NCBI GenBank assembly: GCA_028023455.1
Contig: JAQFVV010006197.1
Location: 19,897,254-19,961,253, forward strand
From: Epiperipatus broadwayi
Lineage: Eukaryota; Onychophora; Udeonychophora; Euonychophora; Peripatidae
Direction of reading: 5' to 3'
Length of the DNA: 64,000 bases
A model generated the notes under the pieces. The model was given only the letters and a program-made list of their open reading frames with translations, did no database searches and was not told the DNA's origin. A program made the position numbers and the translations under genes. Of the stretch, positions 1 through 10,993 are shown piece after piece. How positions within the stretch are numbered: the first letter of the stretch is position 1; every line of letters begins with the position of its first letter.

Positions 1-1030
1 AATAAAATGAGCTTTATATTATTAATTTCTCAGAAAATAACTATATTAATGTTTCTAAAAGAACATTTTAAATTTGAAATGAATGGATGCATTAATATGA
101 AATTTTATAGAAAAGATATTACTTTAAATAAATAACAGTATTATGGAATGTGAAAAACTATTTAAATTGCTGGCTTTAAAATGAATATTAATTTATGAAT
201 TGTACCATTAATTACACTAGAGTGAATGGAATACTATTTTTAAATAAGTATTTTAAATGCTCTTTTAAAATGAAGGAACTTTTAATTTTCAAATATATAA
301 CCTCAGATAAAATTAAAAAAATATTCCTAATAATATATTTGCTACTGGAATTAAATATTGGAATAAGCTATAGTGAACTCTTTAAATAAACTTATAAATG
401 AATGAAAAATGGATCCAAAATTATTGCAGTAATTGTTTTTTTAAGTGTTGCTGTTTTTGTATATCATCTGTCGTCTCTGGGAGGTCATAAACGCTTTTGT
501 TATTTTAAAAAATATAACAAGTACGGATGCTTCACTTCTAAAAATAATTCGCCATCGAAAGGTCATAGCTCCCCATGTCACCAGGTAGCTCATTGCGGAG
601 AAACTCGAATACCTGAATTATTAAGTGTTTTACACAAATCTTGGTTTAAATCAGATAATCATTTCAAATAAGATACAGATCCAAACTTATGCAAAATTGC
701 ATAAGAATTACAATTCCAAAGGCTGGAGTTGCATTTGAAAGAATCAAAGATTTATTTGAAATTTATTTTGAAACAATTCTTCATTTACGACTAAATATTA
801 TTTAATTATTTTATAAATAAAGATTACATTATTTTCGAAGTTGATTTTAAATTATGTTGTTGATTAGTATTAGAATGATATAAAAAGGTACGCTATCTTT
901 CTAGATACTCGAATGTCATCCTGGGTGAAAGATTTCGATTTTCCAAATTTATATTATTTTTAATGTAATTATTAGTTAGACCACTAAACATCACATGATC
1001 ACCATTTTATTAGTTAGATATAACCTTTTT
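1..1030. other. A+T-rich DNA with one weak small ORF
   Basis: No gene is recognised here. The only item of note is an 89-codon ORF at 402-671 (+). Its N-terminus has a hydrophobic stretch at about residues 7-27 (I-A-V-I-V-F-L-S-V-A-V-F-V), like a signal anchor, followed by a polar part with four Cys. It has no recognisable domain, no clear splice signal and no neighbour that supports it, so a chance ORF is as likely as an exon of a type II membrane protein. Confidence 0.3.
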
Positions 1031-1043
1031 TTAATTAATTGTT
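1031..1043. repeat. Left 13-bp direct repeat flanking the 331-bp array
   Basis: TTAATTAATTGTT occurs here and again at 3498-3510, immediately outside the array. It is an exact 13-bp match, although of low complexity. It is read as a target-site duplication of the length typical of LINE-type retroposition. Confidence 0.55.
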
Positions 1044-3497
1044 ATAGTAATATTAGCGATTAAGCCAATGCACATGCGCTTTAAAGAGATTATATAAATG
1101 AATACTCAATTTTCCAGACATGAGATATAGTATTTTAGAAAAAATGGAATGAATCCACCCATTCTTTCCGACCCAAACATTTATGTATGGGCAAATCTTA
1201 AGTGTGTGGAAATAAGAGTGTGAGATGTTACACGATCACTTTAAATTACATTTGTTAAGTTTGAACAAATGACACTTTGCGAAATCTTTACAATTTACGA
1301 ACCGTCATTCTTTAGTTGAAATTAAACATATACAATGAGATATTATTTTATATAGCGCTATGTTTATTTATGTAATAGTAATATTAGCGATTAAGCCAAT
1401 GCACATGCGCTTTAAAGAGATAAAGCGCATGTGCATTGGCTTAATCGCTAATATTACTATTACATAAATAAACATAGCACTATATAAAATAATATCTCAT
1501 TGTATATGTTTAATTTCAACTAAAGAATGATGGTTCATAAATTGTAAAGATTTCACAAAGCGTCATTCATTCAAACTTAACAAATGTAATTTAAAGTGAT
1601 CGTGTAACATCTCACACTCTTATTTCCACACACTTAAGATTTGCCCATACATAAACGTTTGGGTTAGAAAGAATGGGTGGATTCATTCCAATCTTTCTAA
1701 AATACTATATCTCGTGTCTGAAAAATTGAGTATTCATTTATATAATCTCTTTAAAGCACATGTGCATTGGCTTAATCGTTAATATTACTATTACATAAAT
1801 AAACATAGCGCTATATAAAATAATATCTCATTGTATATGTTTAATTTCAACTAAAGAATGACGGTTCGTAAATTGTAAAGATTTCGCAAAGTGTCATTCG
1901 TTCAAACTTAACAAATGTAATTTAAAGTGATCGTGTAACATCTCACACTCTTATTTCCACACACTTAAGATTTGCCCATATATAAATGTTTGGGTCGGAA
2001 AGAATGGGTGGATTCATTCCATTCTTTCTAAAATACTATATCTCATGTCTGGAAAATTGAGTATTCATTTATATAATCTCTTTAAAGCGCATGTGCATTG
2101 GCTTAATCGTTAATATTACTATTACATAAATAAACATACGTATATAAAATAAATCTCATTTATATTTTAATTTCAACTAAAGAATGAAGTTTATAAAATT
2201 AAAATCTAAATAAGTTATCAACTAAGAAGAGTCAAAGTAGATCAAACATCAAACTAACAAATGTAATTTAAAGTGATTGTAACATCTCCACTCTTATTTC
2301 CACACACTTAAGATTTGCCCATACATAAACGTTTGGGTCAGAAAGAATGGGTGGATTCATTCCAATCTTTCTAAAATACTATATCTCGTGTCTGAAAAAT
2401 TGAGTATTCATTTATATAATCTCTTTAAAGTGCATGTGCATTGGCTTAATCGCTAATATTACTATTACATAAATAAACATAGCGCTATATAAAATAATAT
2501 CTCATTATATATGTTTAATTTCAACTAAAGAATGACGGTTCGTAAATTGTAAAGATTTCGCAAAGTGTCATTCGTTCAAACTTAACAAATGTAATTTAAA
2601 GTGATCGTGTAACATCTCACACTCTTATTTCCACACACTTAAGATTTGCCCATACATAAATGTTTGGGTCAGAAAGAATGGGTGGATTCATTCCATTCTT
2701 TCTAAAATACTATATCTCGTGTCTGGAAAAATTGAGTATTCATTTATATAATCTCTTTAAAGCGCATGTGCATTGGCTTAATCGCTAATATTACTATTAC
2801 ATAAATAAACATAGCGCTATATAAAATAATATCTCATTGTATATGTTTAATTTCAACTAAAGAATGACGGTTCGTAAATTGTAAAGATTTCGCAAAGTGT
2901 CATTCGTTCAAACTTAACAAATGTAATTTAAAGTGATCGTGTAACATCTCACACTCTTATTTCCACACACTTAAGATTTGCCCATATATAAATGTTTGGG
3001 TCAGAAAGAATGGGTGGATTCATTCCAATCTTTCTAAAATAGTATATCTTATCTCGTGTCTGAAAAATTGAGTATTCATTTATATAATCTCTTTAAAGCG
3101 CATGTGCATTGGCTTAATCGCTAATATTACTATTACATAAATAAACATAGCGTTATATAAAATAATATCTCATTGTATATGTTTAATTTCAACTAAAGAA
3201 TGACGGTTCATAAATTGTAAAGATTTCGCAAAGTGTCATTCGTTCAAACTTAACAAATGTAATTTAAAGTGATCATGTAACATCTCGCACTCTTATTTCC
3301 ACACACTTAAGATTTGCCCATACATAAACATTTGGGTTGGAAAGAATGGGTGGATTCATTCCATTCTTTATAAAATATTATATCTTGTGTCTGGAAAATT
3401 GAGTATTCATTTATATAATCTCTTTAAAGTGCATGTACATTGGCTTAATCGCTAATATTACATAAATAAACATAGCGCTATATAAAATAATATCTCA
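1044..3497. repeat. Palindromic tandem array of a ~331-bp repeat unit
   Basis: One unit in one orientation (about 1044-1414) is followed, across a 6-base loop at 1415-1420, by about six units in the opposite orientation (1421-3497). The marker CATTGGCTTAATCG starts at 1434, 1765, 2096, 2439, 2771, 3107 and 3438, giving spacings of 331, 331, 343, 332, 336 and 331. The first two opposed units form a hairpin with arms of about 370 bp. The unit at 2096-2439 is partly scrambled. Units differ mainly at CG/TG/CA positions. Each unit contains a 10-bp hairpin (such as AGAAAGAATG / CATTCTTTCT) and a 7-bp hairpin (GAATGAC / GTCATTC). No protein is encoded. A diverged relative lies at 60,301-60,854. It could be a satellite or a retroposed multimer; the flanking 13-bp repeat favours insertion as one piece. 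Confidence 0.9.
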
Positions 3498-3510
3498 TTA
3501 ATTAATTGTT
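3498..3510. repeat. Right 13-bp direct repeat flanking the 331-bp array
   Basis: TTAATTAATTGTT, identical to 1031-1043. The last unit stops at the bases CTCATT, where complete units continue into GTATATG, so the repeat marks the end of the inserted DNA. Confidence 0.55.
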
Positions 3511-4388
3511 GTTATTATATTATATTGGGATACATTAGCTTATAAAAAAAGTATATGTCTCCTTTAGTCTACTAGGATATCACTCATATATTCAACAACA
3601 CAATATGATAATTATTAATACCTAAAATTACTATTAAAAAAATCCTGAGATTATCACATATGACTTTATGACTATTCAAATTACTTTATTGTGTACAACA
3701 ATCAACAGTGTGGCATTAATAAACCAATTATAGTTCTTTGTATTATAAGAAAAGAACATTAATTTTACTCTATAAGAGTCTTTCAGATCAGATCATGGCA
3801 ATAAGATGAATCAATAATTAACATTGATTTTTTTAAAAAAATTTTTTTAAGAAAGTGTAACTGAAGAAATTTCATTATAATATTTTATATGACATGGAAA
3901 CTACCTATGGTACTTTGGAGATGCATTTTAATATGGGAAGGTTGATTGATTTTAAAAGTAGTGTATAAGAAGAATGAGTGAGGTTTTTCCTCTTCTTAAT
4001 TTATTTGTTTATATTATGATAATATGCATTTGTCATTATTTTAATTCCCTAATTATCTCAGATAATCAACTGAGCTTAGCCAAAGGTTATCATCATCATC
4101 AGGATGATGGAGATAGTTTATATCGTATATGATGAGTCTGGAGATTTTTTTCTTTTATAGCAAGATCTTATACATACACATAATTGACTATCACAATATG
4201 CATATATTGAATTAAATATTTCTGGGATTTTTATTATAATAGAAATATATCGCTAGGTGGTGATTGTCACAGAAAGTTCACTTCATTTAAGCTCCAGAAA
4301 ATCACCAAAGTTTATAAAAAGGGAGGGGAGTGGAAGGAGGAATTAGAGTATGAGTTAAGGTAAGTATCTTTACTTAACTTTTTAATCG
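3511..4388. other. A+T-rich spacer, nothing recognised
   Basis: This stretch holds only simple A+T-rich sequence and a short ATC/ATG-rich patch near 4090-4115 that can fold on itself. No gene or repeat is identified. Confidence 0.5.
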
Positions 4389-6830
4389 ATGAGAAGTAAA
4401 GAAAAAGCTGAATCTGCAGTTTGCAAAAATAACTCTAATTGCAATATCATATCCAATATGTCCATGAGCAATATAGATAACCCTCAAAGAAATGAATCAG
4501 AAATTTTTGCAAAGGTTAAGAAAACTGTTTTGAATCATGAATATAGCAAAATTTCACCTCTCAATGTAAAAAAGTTAATCCCAAAAAAGTTTTCAATGAT
4601 CATGTAATCAAAATTAAACAGAATCTAGATGCAAAATTTCTGCAGGGATTTTTAAACTGCTAGAGGCCAATAAAATCATTTCCATTACTAAAATTTCAGA
4701 AAATAGAAAAACCATTGATAACTCACACAAAAAACCTAATTCTAGAAATACATATATGTAAAAAAATACTACTAACTAGCTCTACACACAGCAAGAGACA
4801 AACAAACAATCCAATTATAAAAATAAACCAAAATTTTAAAAAATTATGAATAGCAACAATCTCGCTAAAAGTTTAGGCAATAAATAAAGCATAGATAACT
4901 CATAAATAAATGCCATTTCTAAAGATACAAAATGGATAAAGATATCACTAACCAACCTTACTTACAGAAAGGAACTAACAAACAAACCATTTCTAAAAAA
5001 TGCCAACACATGCAAACGTTACAAATAATAAGTATGATCTAAAAATGTTAGGAAATAACCAACTAGAAGGAATTCAAGACTTTTTTTATTAACCTAATGG
5101 ACAACAATATAAATGAGGTCATCAACAAACCAGCATATCAAGAAGAATACCAGGAATTAAATAACAATTTTAACAGAACAATACCAGACTTGCTATATAA
5201 ATCCTTTATGAACTATTCCAATGATAAGACATTAATTTTTACTATTATAAATAAATAAGTGCTCATTATTTAAATTTCTGATAGACTAGTTTTACATTTT
5301 GATCAAAGAAAAAAATCTAACAGAGGGAATACATAAGTCCTTATTCACCCAAATGACTGCTATCTAGAGGTCAAATTCAAATCTTGGGGAGAAAAAAACA
5401 ATTTGAAAAATAGCATTAGGATGATTGGAGATAAATTCCTCTGCTCCATTAACACCATCTGACTTGTGGTGCTATCAGGGAGAGTAAGGAACTGTCTAAT
5501 CAATTTTTAAAAATATTTTGGAAAAGTTTGAAATAACCTCCAACTTCTGCTACCTTTTGAACCTAGGATGGGGGAGGCAATGCTCTCCAACACAGCCTCA
5601 TTACTCTTTACCTTGAAAGCTGGAATTAATCCGATGGATATTTCCAACCATCATTTCACTTCACAGATCACCAATAGTCCTGTCCTTTCAGGGGGGGGGC
5701 ACAACCCCAATGCTTTTATTATATACAGAGGACTCACCTGATCACAGATTGTAGAGTTAGAGTATGTGGCCTCTGTGGTGTTAAAAAGAATAGAGTACAT
5801 AATTGCAAGAAGAACAGGAGGTTCAAACAACTCCTCATTGATATTTCCATAAAATAAAGAAATTGAACCTGTATAAATGGCTTTAACACAAACTATTAAG
5901 AGGCAAGCTGTCCTCAAAGATGCAATAGGTATATCTATAAGATTAAAAGTAGATGGCCTGAAATTATCTAGCAAAGAAATAATAAATCTGCAAAGCAGAA
6001 TGACACAAGTACTTAGAAGCAAATAATAAAACTAAATGAAAATTAAAGCAAGATAAATACTTAGAGTGGAAAGTATGATGAGGCAGACAAAAATTCAGAT
6101 GCAATACTCATGGGAGAAATAATTGAAGAAATACAAAAAAATTAGTGACATGGACTCAAGTACGAATGCAGAAGAAAAAAGTAAATGGCCTGAAATTATC
6201 TAGCAAAGAAATAATAAATCTGCAAAGCAGAATGAGAAGTACTTAGAAGCAAATAATAAACTAAATGAAAATTCAAGCAAGATAAATACTTAGAGTGGAA
6301 AGTATGATGAGGCAGACAAAAATTCAGATGCAATACTCATGGGAGAAATAATTGAAGAAATACAAAAAAAAATTAGTGACATGGACTCAAGTACTAATGC
6401 AAAAGAAGAGAAAAAGAGCATTCAGAAAAAGGAAACAGACTCTCCCTCTCTTAAAGATGTGAATAAATGGAAAAAGAGAGAGTCAAAATGAAGCAAGAAT
6501 GATAAACTGACACCTGAAAAAGTGAGTGAGATGGAATAAAAATCCAGAAAGAAGTGGAGGTGGGAAAACAAAATAAATCAAAACATCAACAGCAAAAGAA
6601 GAGAAAAAACCAACTTGGAAAAATCATGAAAATGTAGCTCTGATGATGATGAAACAGGTGTACAAGGCATGAAATCAACCTGAAACAGAACAGAAAAAAG
6701 TTGAAATTGCACCTACAAAAGATTTATGCCAAAATAAACCAGATGACCAACCTGATGGACCTACAAGACCAAAAAAAACAGCCCAGGAAAACAAAAGGCT
6801 AGAGTTTAAATAGATACTGGAGGGGATCTT
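4389..6830 (+). pseudogene. LINE ORF1-like region, broken
   Basis: Pieces of a charged protein can be read on the plus strand. A 72-codon ORF at 4389-4607 is rich in Lys, Ser and Asn. A more typical coding stretch lies near 5550-5850 (the residues SGGGHNPNAF are visible), and a long Lys/Glu/Asp/Asn-rich part covers 5950-6800. ORF1 proteins of LINEs usually bind the element's RNA, and charged or coiled segments are common in them. No RNA-recognition motif or CCHC gag knuckle is recognised here, so the ORF1 role rests on position before the endonuclease. A 232-bp internal duplication lies at 5949-6412. An ORF on the opposite strand at 5651-6022 is a shadow. Confidence 0.5.
5949..6412 (+). repeat. 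232-bp tandem duplication inside the LINE ORF1 region
   Basis: Two copies begin at TGGCCTGAAATTATC-type sequence near 5952 and 6184 and run in parallel for about 230 bp. They differ at only a few bases and small indels, much less than the decay elsewhere in the element. The duplication is therefore younger than most of the damage, or has been homogenised. Confidence 0.9.
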
Positions 6831-6879
6831 TCTAAAAAGGAAATAATGATTTCAATCTTCAAGAGAAATAAATGTGGAT

Positions 6880-7610
6880 AAATGCTTTTGAAAATTGCTG
6901 GAATCAATGTACAAGGACTTAATTCACTAAATAGAGTTTATGCAATTAATAACTAGATTAAGAAAAATTCACCCAATGTTTTTTAATGGGAAATCAAAAT
7001 TCCACTGGGGTTCCAATCACAAAATCAAAGAAATGCTGGGAAACTTGGGTTATTGCCAAATTAGCAATTGGACAGACCACATCTGCCAGGGTGGGTCTAC
7101 TAATCAACAAAGAAATCACTCCAGACAATAATATCATGTTCATAGATCATACTATAATTATCCTTAATATCAACTATGGCAGATTTACATCCATATTATA
7201 TATATATAACTCTTGCATGTAATTTATCCTCTTAAGTATTGCTTGGTGACTTTAATTTAAAACATACTTTCAATAAGAAATTTTTACTTATTAAACAGGA
7301 AACTGATGAGTGGGCAGAGTTTCTTTTCCCCTGGGGTCATGCTCCTTCTACACCTGCAAATACTGCTCACTCATAGACCTATTTTACTACACACCAGAGA
7401 TCCACTTTCTGATTGAAGTGGTCCTTGAGCCGGTGGCCTTTTTGGACCACATAGCACTAGCAGTGAAAATTGAGGCCAATGGGAGAGTGGATTCTGGGGG
7501 GAGCTGTGGTAAAACCTTGACAATGTTAACTAAGGTAAGCATGACAAAGGCCATCATATCAGAAGCCTATATTTATTTTAAAGATAAATATCTTATCTAT
7601 CCCAGCTGAG
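6880..7610 (+). pseudogene. LINE apurinic/apyrimidinic-type endonuclease domain, broken
   Basis: Translating across frameshifts gives the order expected for this family. GINVQGLNS near 6900 corresponds to the opening NxxG block. GDFN at 7245-7256 is the catalytic D-x-N block. IDLFYYTPEI is followed by DHIAL at 7445-7459, the position of the final Asp-His pair. This nuclease nicks target DNA to prime reverse transcription. At least two frameshifts and several stops interrupt it (the block before GDFN and the one after are in different frames). Two overlapping ORFs at 6940-7131 and 6986-7222 are parts of the same domain. The call is secure because three ordered motifs are found; activity is lost. 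Confidence 0.75.
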
Positions 7611-8159
7611 AAGGCCTGGTTTTTGCTCGATCAAAATTCTCCGATCATTGATTTCTCATCACTCTAGGAGACTGAAAAATCTGACTAGACTCCTAAGAGA
7701 ACTAGATCAGATAGTGGATCAGTTGAAAATGACACCATCCAATACAGAAAGCATTGATGATATTATCAGACTAAAATTACAAAAGAAATAAAAACAAAAG
7801 ATACTCTTGCAAAATACGTCTGTCAAGAGGGCTAAGATTCCACAAGACTACTGGACAAGAGGATATCTTAAATGGGTGCTGGGGGCAGTACATAAGCAGG
7901 AAGCACCAACAGCCATAATGACTGAAAGAAGAACTTATGCAGGGACATTGATGTTTGAGAGAATTCAAAGGCAGTGATGGATGGGTACTGCATGGGGGTC
8001 CTGAGGGAATCGAATGGATCATGGGATAATGGAGTCGGTATTGAAGAACAAGTTGACATCACTCTCTGACCAAGTTCATCTGGGACTTTCATAAGATCCC
8101 CAGGTTTCTCCGCATGCATCACAGGCAATTTGCCATTTCTATTATGTTGAACATGATTA

Positions 8160-8900
8160 ACCTTCTGGAAAATGGATGAAGGTATGTAGCTGAGCTATAT
8201 CCATTGCTCTCATACCCTTCCTTGAGAAAAACAATACCACCAACAGAATTATCCAGTTTAAGGCCCATTTTAATGACCCCTCTGCTAATGGGAAAGGTAA
8301 AGCTGTTAGTCAACCATGTAAGATCAGAAAAAAATTTCAAAGCCTATCACACAATACAGCTGAAGGTTGTACCAGCTTTCAAGTCAGTCAGGACTGACAA
8401 GCTGTTTGAAGTACTGGCTGAGTACTCCACCCCGGATGCATATATCCAAATAATGGACACCCTATTGAGGAACTGAGAGATCTTCATCACCTTAAATGAT
8501 AAAATAGCTTCTGACTTCAAACCTTCACTCTCAGTTCCACAGGGTTCACCCCTAAGTGCCCTATGCTTTGAAGCATACATTAACCCCTCTTGATAGACTC
8601 AGAAAGAAGGCTCCCCAGTACTTATATCACTGGAATTAAAAAATCCAATTAATGTAATAGCATATATGGATGACATATTAGTAAATTTTGACATTAATCA
8701 AATATATAAACCTGCTGTATGAAATACTGGACAAATACACAGCTGATTATGGACAATTTTAATATTCATAAATCAGCAGCCTGGAAAATTGCTATTGGAA
8801 AGAAAATTACAGCCAAATTTATAGCAGAACCCCAAAAATTTCTTAGCTTTCCCATATCCAGGTCAACAACAGGAATGACAAAGTAATACAAAATGGAATA
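8160..8900 (+). pseudogene. LINE reverse transcriptase domain, broken
   Basis: Motifs of non-LTR reverse transcriptases appear in order. RPILMTPLLMGKVKLLVN (about 8260-8315) matches the block before the palm. FKSVRTDKLFEVL (about 8380-8420) matches the motif A region, with the first catalytic Asp not evident. SVPQGSPLSALCF (QGSPLS at 8540-8557) is motif B. AYMDDILV has its YMDD box at 8663-8674 and carries the paired catalytic Asp residues of motif C. Motifs B and C are in the same frame, separated by two adjacent stops. The enzyme would copy element RNA at the nicked target. The ORF at 8204-8476 is part of this domain. Stops make it inactive. Confidence 0.8.
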
Positions 8901-9552
8901 TTGAAATCAACAGAAAAGTTAACCCAACTCATTGTCCAAAGTTTAACTTTCCCTCCAGGGAAAGGTGGCACTGCTGAACATTAAAATATTTACAAAGATC
9001 ATCTACTTTCTCCTCATCATAAAGCTGAATAAAAACTTTTATAAACAAAATTAACTCTATGTGTTCCTGGCTACTTTGGGATAGAGGAGTGGTGGTTCAT
9101 AGGCTTAAGCAAAATACAGTAGCCTAAGAAACAATGGTCTCTCTTTACATTCAATCCCAGCCATCTATGCCCAAAGGGCCTATACTCTAATTGTCAATTG
9201 GACACTATTACATGGATATTACAAGATCACACAAATTGTTTTGCCTACTGACTAGTCACCACCAAAGGGGGATTGGATAATGAATCAGAATAAATACCTA
9301 AGGAAATTTGCTACACCAGAACTACAATTCACAAATAAGATCAGACTATGGAAAACATATCACCTGATGAATCCAGAGTTACAATGTTTGCCAAACTAAA
9401 CTAAATCTAACTAACAATAAGCTCTTATCAAGAACTAAATTCTCAGCATTGAAGCCAAAATGCATTGATTTTGTAATCAAATTAAATCATGATGCTTTGC
9501 CTACCAATTAATTTCTTGTATAAAAAAAGGGGTTTCAAAACACAACCCTATA

Positions 9553-9606
9553 TGCCAATTGTGTGGGTGAAAATATGAAACAATTGAGCACTTAATTGGA
9601 ACTTGT
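9553..9606 (+). pseudogene. LINE C-terminal Cys-Cys-His-Cys knuckle
   Basis: Reading one frame gives Cys (9553), Cys (9562), His (9589) and Cys (9604), spaced CX2CX8HX4C, followed by a basic stretch. One stop lies inside the knuckle, just after the second Cys. Such knuckles follow the reverse transcriptase in several LINE clades. The residues CQLCG and ETIEHLIGTC are visible. No restriction-like endonuclease is recognisable after it. Confidence 0.65.
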
Positions 9607-10018
9607 ATGCAATTTGATAAAGTCAGGAAATTCATCCAACGACTGCTTGGGAGTAAATTGTATCACTTCAATAAGAGACTGTATAAATTACAATTTTTTT
9701 GGACTGATCAGAAATTCCAATCTTCACCATATTCTCATTATGGAAAACCAGATATAAGATAGTTATTGAAAAATCAGAATCAGTAGTAGTTCAATTATTT
9801 TAGAACAGCTTGAAGTAAATCAAGAAAAGGGACAAAGGCTATTCATCAAAAAAAATGATCGAAGTCATATGGTCATACTTGAACACTGCACTCTTGAACT
9901 AATATACTCTGGCCTTCATAGATTGTTGTATTCATAATTACAACTCTCAATAGAATGAGAGGTGCTAGACCTTGTTTAATGATTGATTATATGTAAAAGT
10001 TTTCATTATAAATAAATA

Positions 10019-10991
10019 CACCTGGGTCTCACTTTACGCGATAGATAGGTTCCTCAGAAAACACGTGCAAACGAAATCGTACAAAAATAGATGTAACTTA
10101 CCTTGAAAAAGGGGGGATACAGACTGTGATTTTCAAAAATCGTGTAAAAGCAAAGCACCAACATAAAATTACTTTAAAATTCGCGCACAAAAAAAAATAA
10201 AGAAATAAAATATGACTAATAAAAAATTTCAAATTTGAAAAAAATTGATACAAGACAAACTTTTTTTAACTATAATATTTAATTTTATTCAAAACAATAT
10301 ATTTTTATGCATAATTTACAGTAACTTACATTTTTTTATACACGTTTTAATTATTATCGCTATTTGCCGATAAACAGGTTCATTTGCAAACTGGTAAAAA
10401 ATCAGATTCTTCACAAGAGGAAATACAACTAGTGCCAACATCACTCTCATGTTGTGTTAATGGTTTTCTGGTGACAACATAATTAATAATTAATCTAACA
10501 ACTAAAAATTAAATTCTTATTTTTGTCTTTAATTTTTTAATTTTCAATTTTAATTGTGCCCACTGCTATTACTCACCTTTTAAAAATAAACTTGCAGACA
10601 CTGAATGATTAATAATTGATTACGTCCTTTTTTAAATTTTTTAAAAAGCAAAAACAGAATGTGATTTAAAATGCAAAATTAACACGCACAATGATTGAAC
10701 AAATTTACATTATAATCTTGTAAAATTTAATGTGTGTATACATAAAATGTGGAAATCATGATTTTAATTTCATTATTGCATAAAATCTTACTATTATAAA
10801 GCACTGAAAATATTGAAATTACTAAGATGAAAGTCGAATTCCAATAATGTGCTATTACTTTCAATATGTAAGTGCATGAAATTTATTATTTAAAGTAATA
10901 GCGCATTATCGGAGTTCGACTGCCGGAGAAACGTGAATCGCGTAACTTCAAAATTGCGTTAAATAAATCCACATAAAAAGAGACCCAGGTG
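10019..10991. mobile_element. Tigger/pogo-like MITE, copy 1
   Basis: The ends are CACCTGGGTCTC and its reverse complement, flanked by TA on both sides (10,017-10,018 and 10,992-10,993), as expected for Tc1/mariner/pogo elements. The terminal bases followed by TTTACGCGATAGATAGGTTCC-like sequence resemble the ends of Tigger elements. The 973-bp interior has no transposase and is A+T-rich. It includes a long internal hairpin near 10,831-10,920 (arms meeting around GTCGAATTCC... and ...GGAGTTCGAC). Copies 2 (40,775) and 3 (63,820) share the sequence. It is non-autonomous. Confidence 0.85.
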
Positions 10992-10993
10992 TA

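Larger units (their letters stand above)
4389..10016 (+). mobile_element. Decayed LINE (non-LTR retrotransposon), near full length
   Basis: Fragments of one element run in order on the plus strand: a Lys/Glu/Asn-rich ORF1-like part (4389-6830), an apurinic-type endonuclease (6880-7610), a reverse transcriptase (8160-8900) and a Cys-Cys-His-Cys knuckle (9553-9606). Stops and frameshifts break every domain, so it cannot move by itself. The start is taken at the first charged ORF and is uncertain; the 3' end is an AAATAAATA-type tail abutting the TA target of a Tigger-like MITE at 10,017. An APE-type endonuclease combined with a CX2CX8HX4C C-terminal knuckle fits L1/Tx1-like or related clades. 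The clade cannot be fixed by eye. Confidence 0.8.

Noticed and set aside
402-671. Small membrane-protein gene
   Set aside because: A hydrophobic N-terminus alone is weak evidence; there is no domain, splice signal or neighbour support.
1434-3470. TAATATTAC, the nonanucleotide of CRESS-DNA virus replication origins, in most 331-bp units
   Set aside because: No stem flanks it to present it as an origin loop, there is no Rep-like ORF, and the 9-mer is likely by chance in such A+T-rich DNA.
1044-3497. A hammerhead in the 331-bp unit (CGAATGA...CGAAA on one strand)
   Set aside because: Box 1 lacks the essential CTGATGA bases, and the surrounding helices do not fit a hammerhead.
4080-4115. Possible CRISPR-like or regulatory palindrome in the ATCATCATC...GATGATGG patch
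   Set aside because: A simple trinucleotide run with its partial complement; no spacing or repetition, and no CRISPR array is expected in this type of genome.
5651-6022. 123-codon minus-strand ORF, the longest in the window
   Set aside because: It lies antisense to the LINE ORF1-like region, and part of it falls in the duplicated ORF1 segment.
7777-8128. Two minus-strand ORFs near 8 kb
   Set aside because: Antisense shadows of the LINE between its endonuclease and reverse transcriptase.
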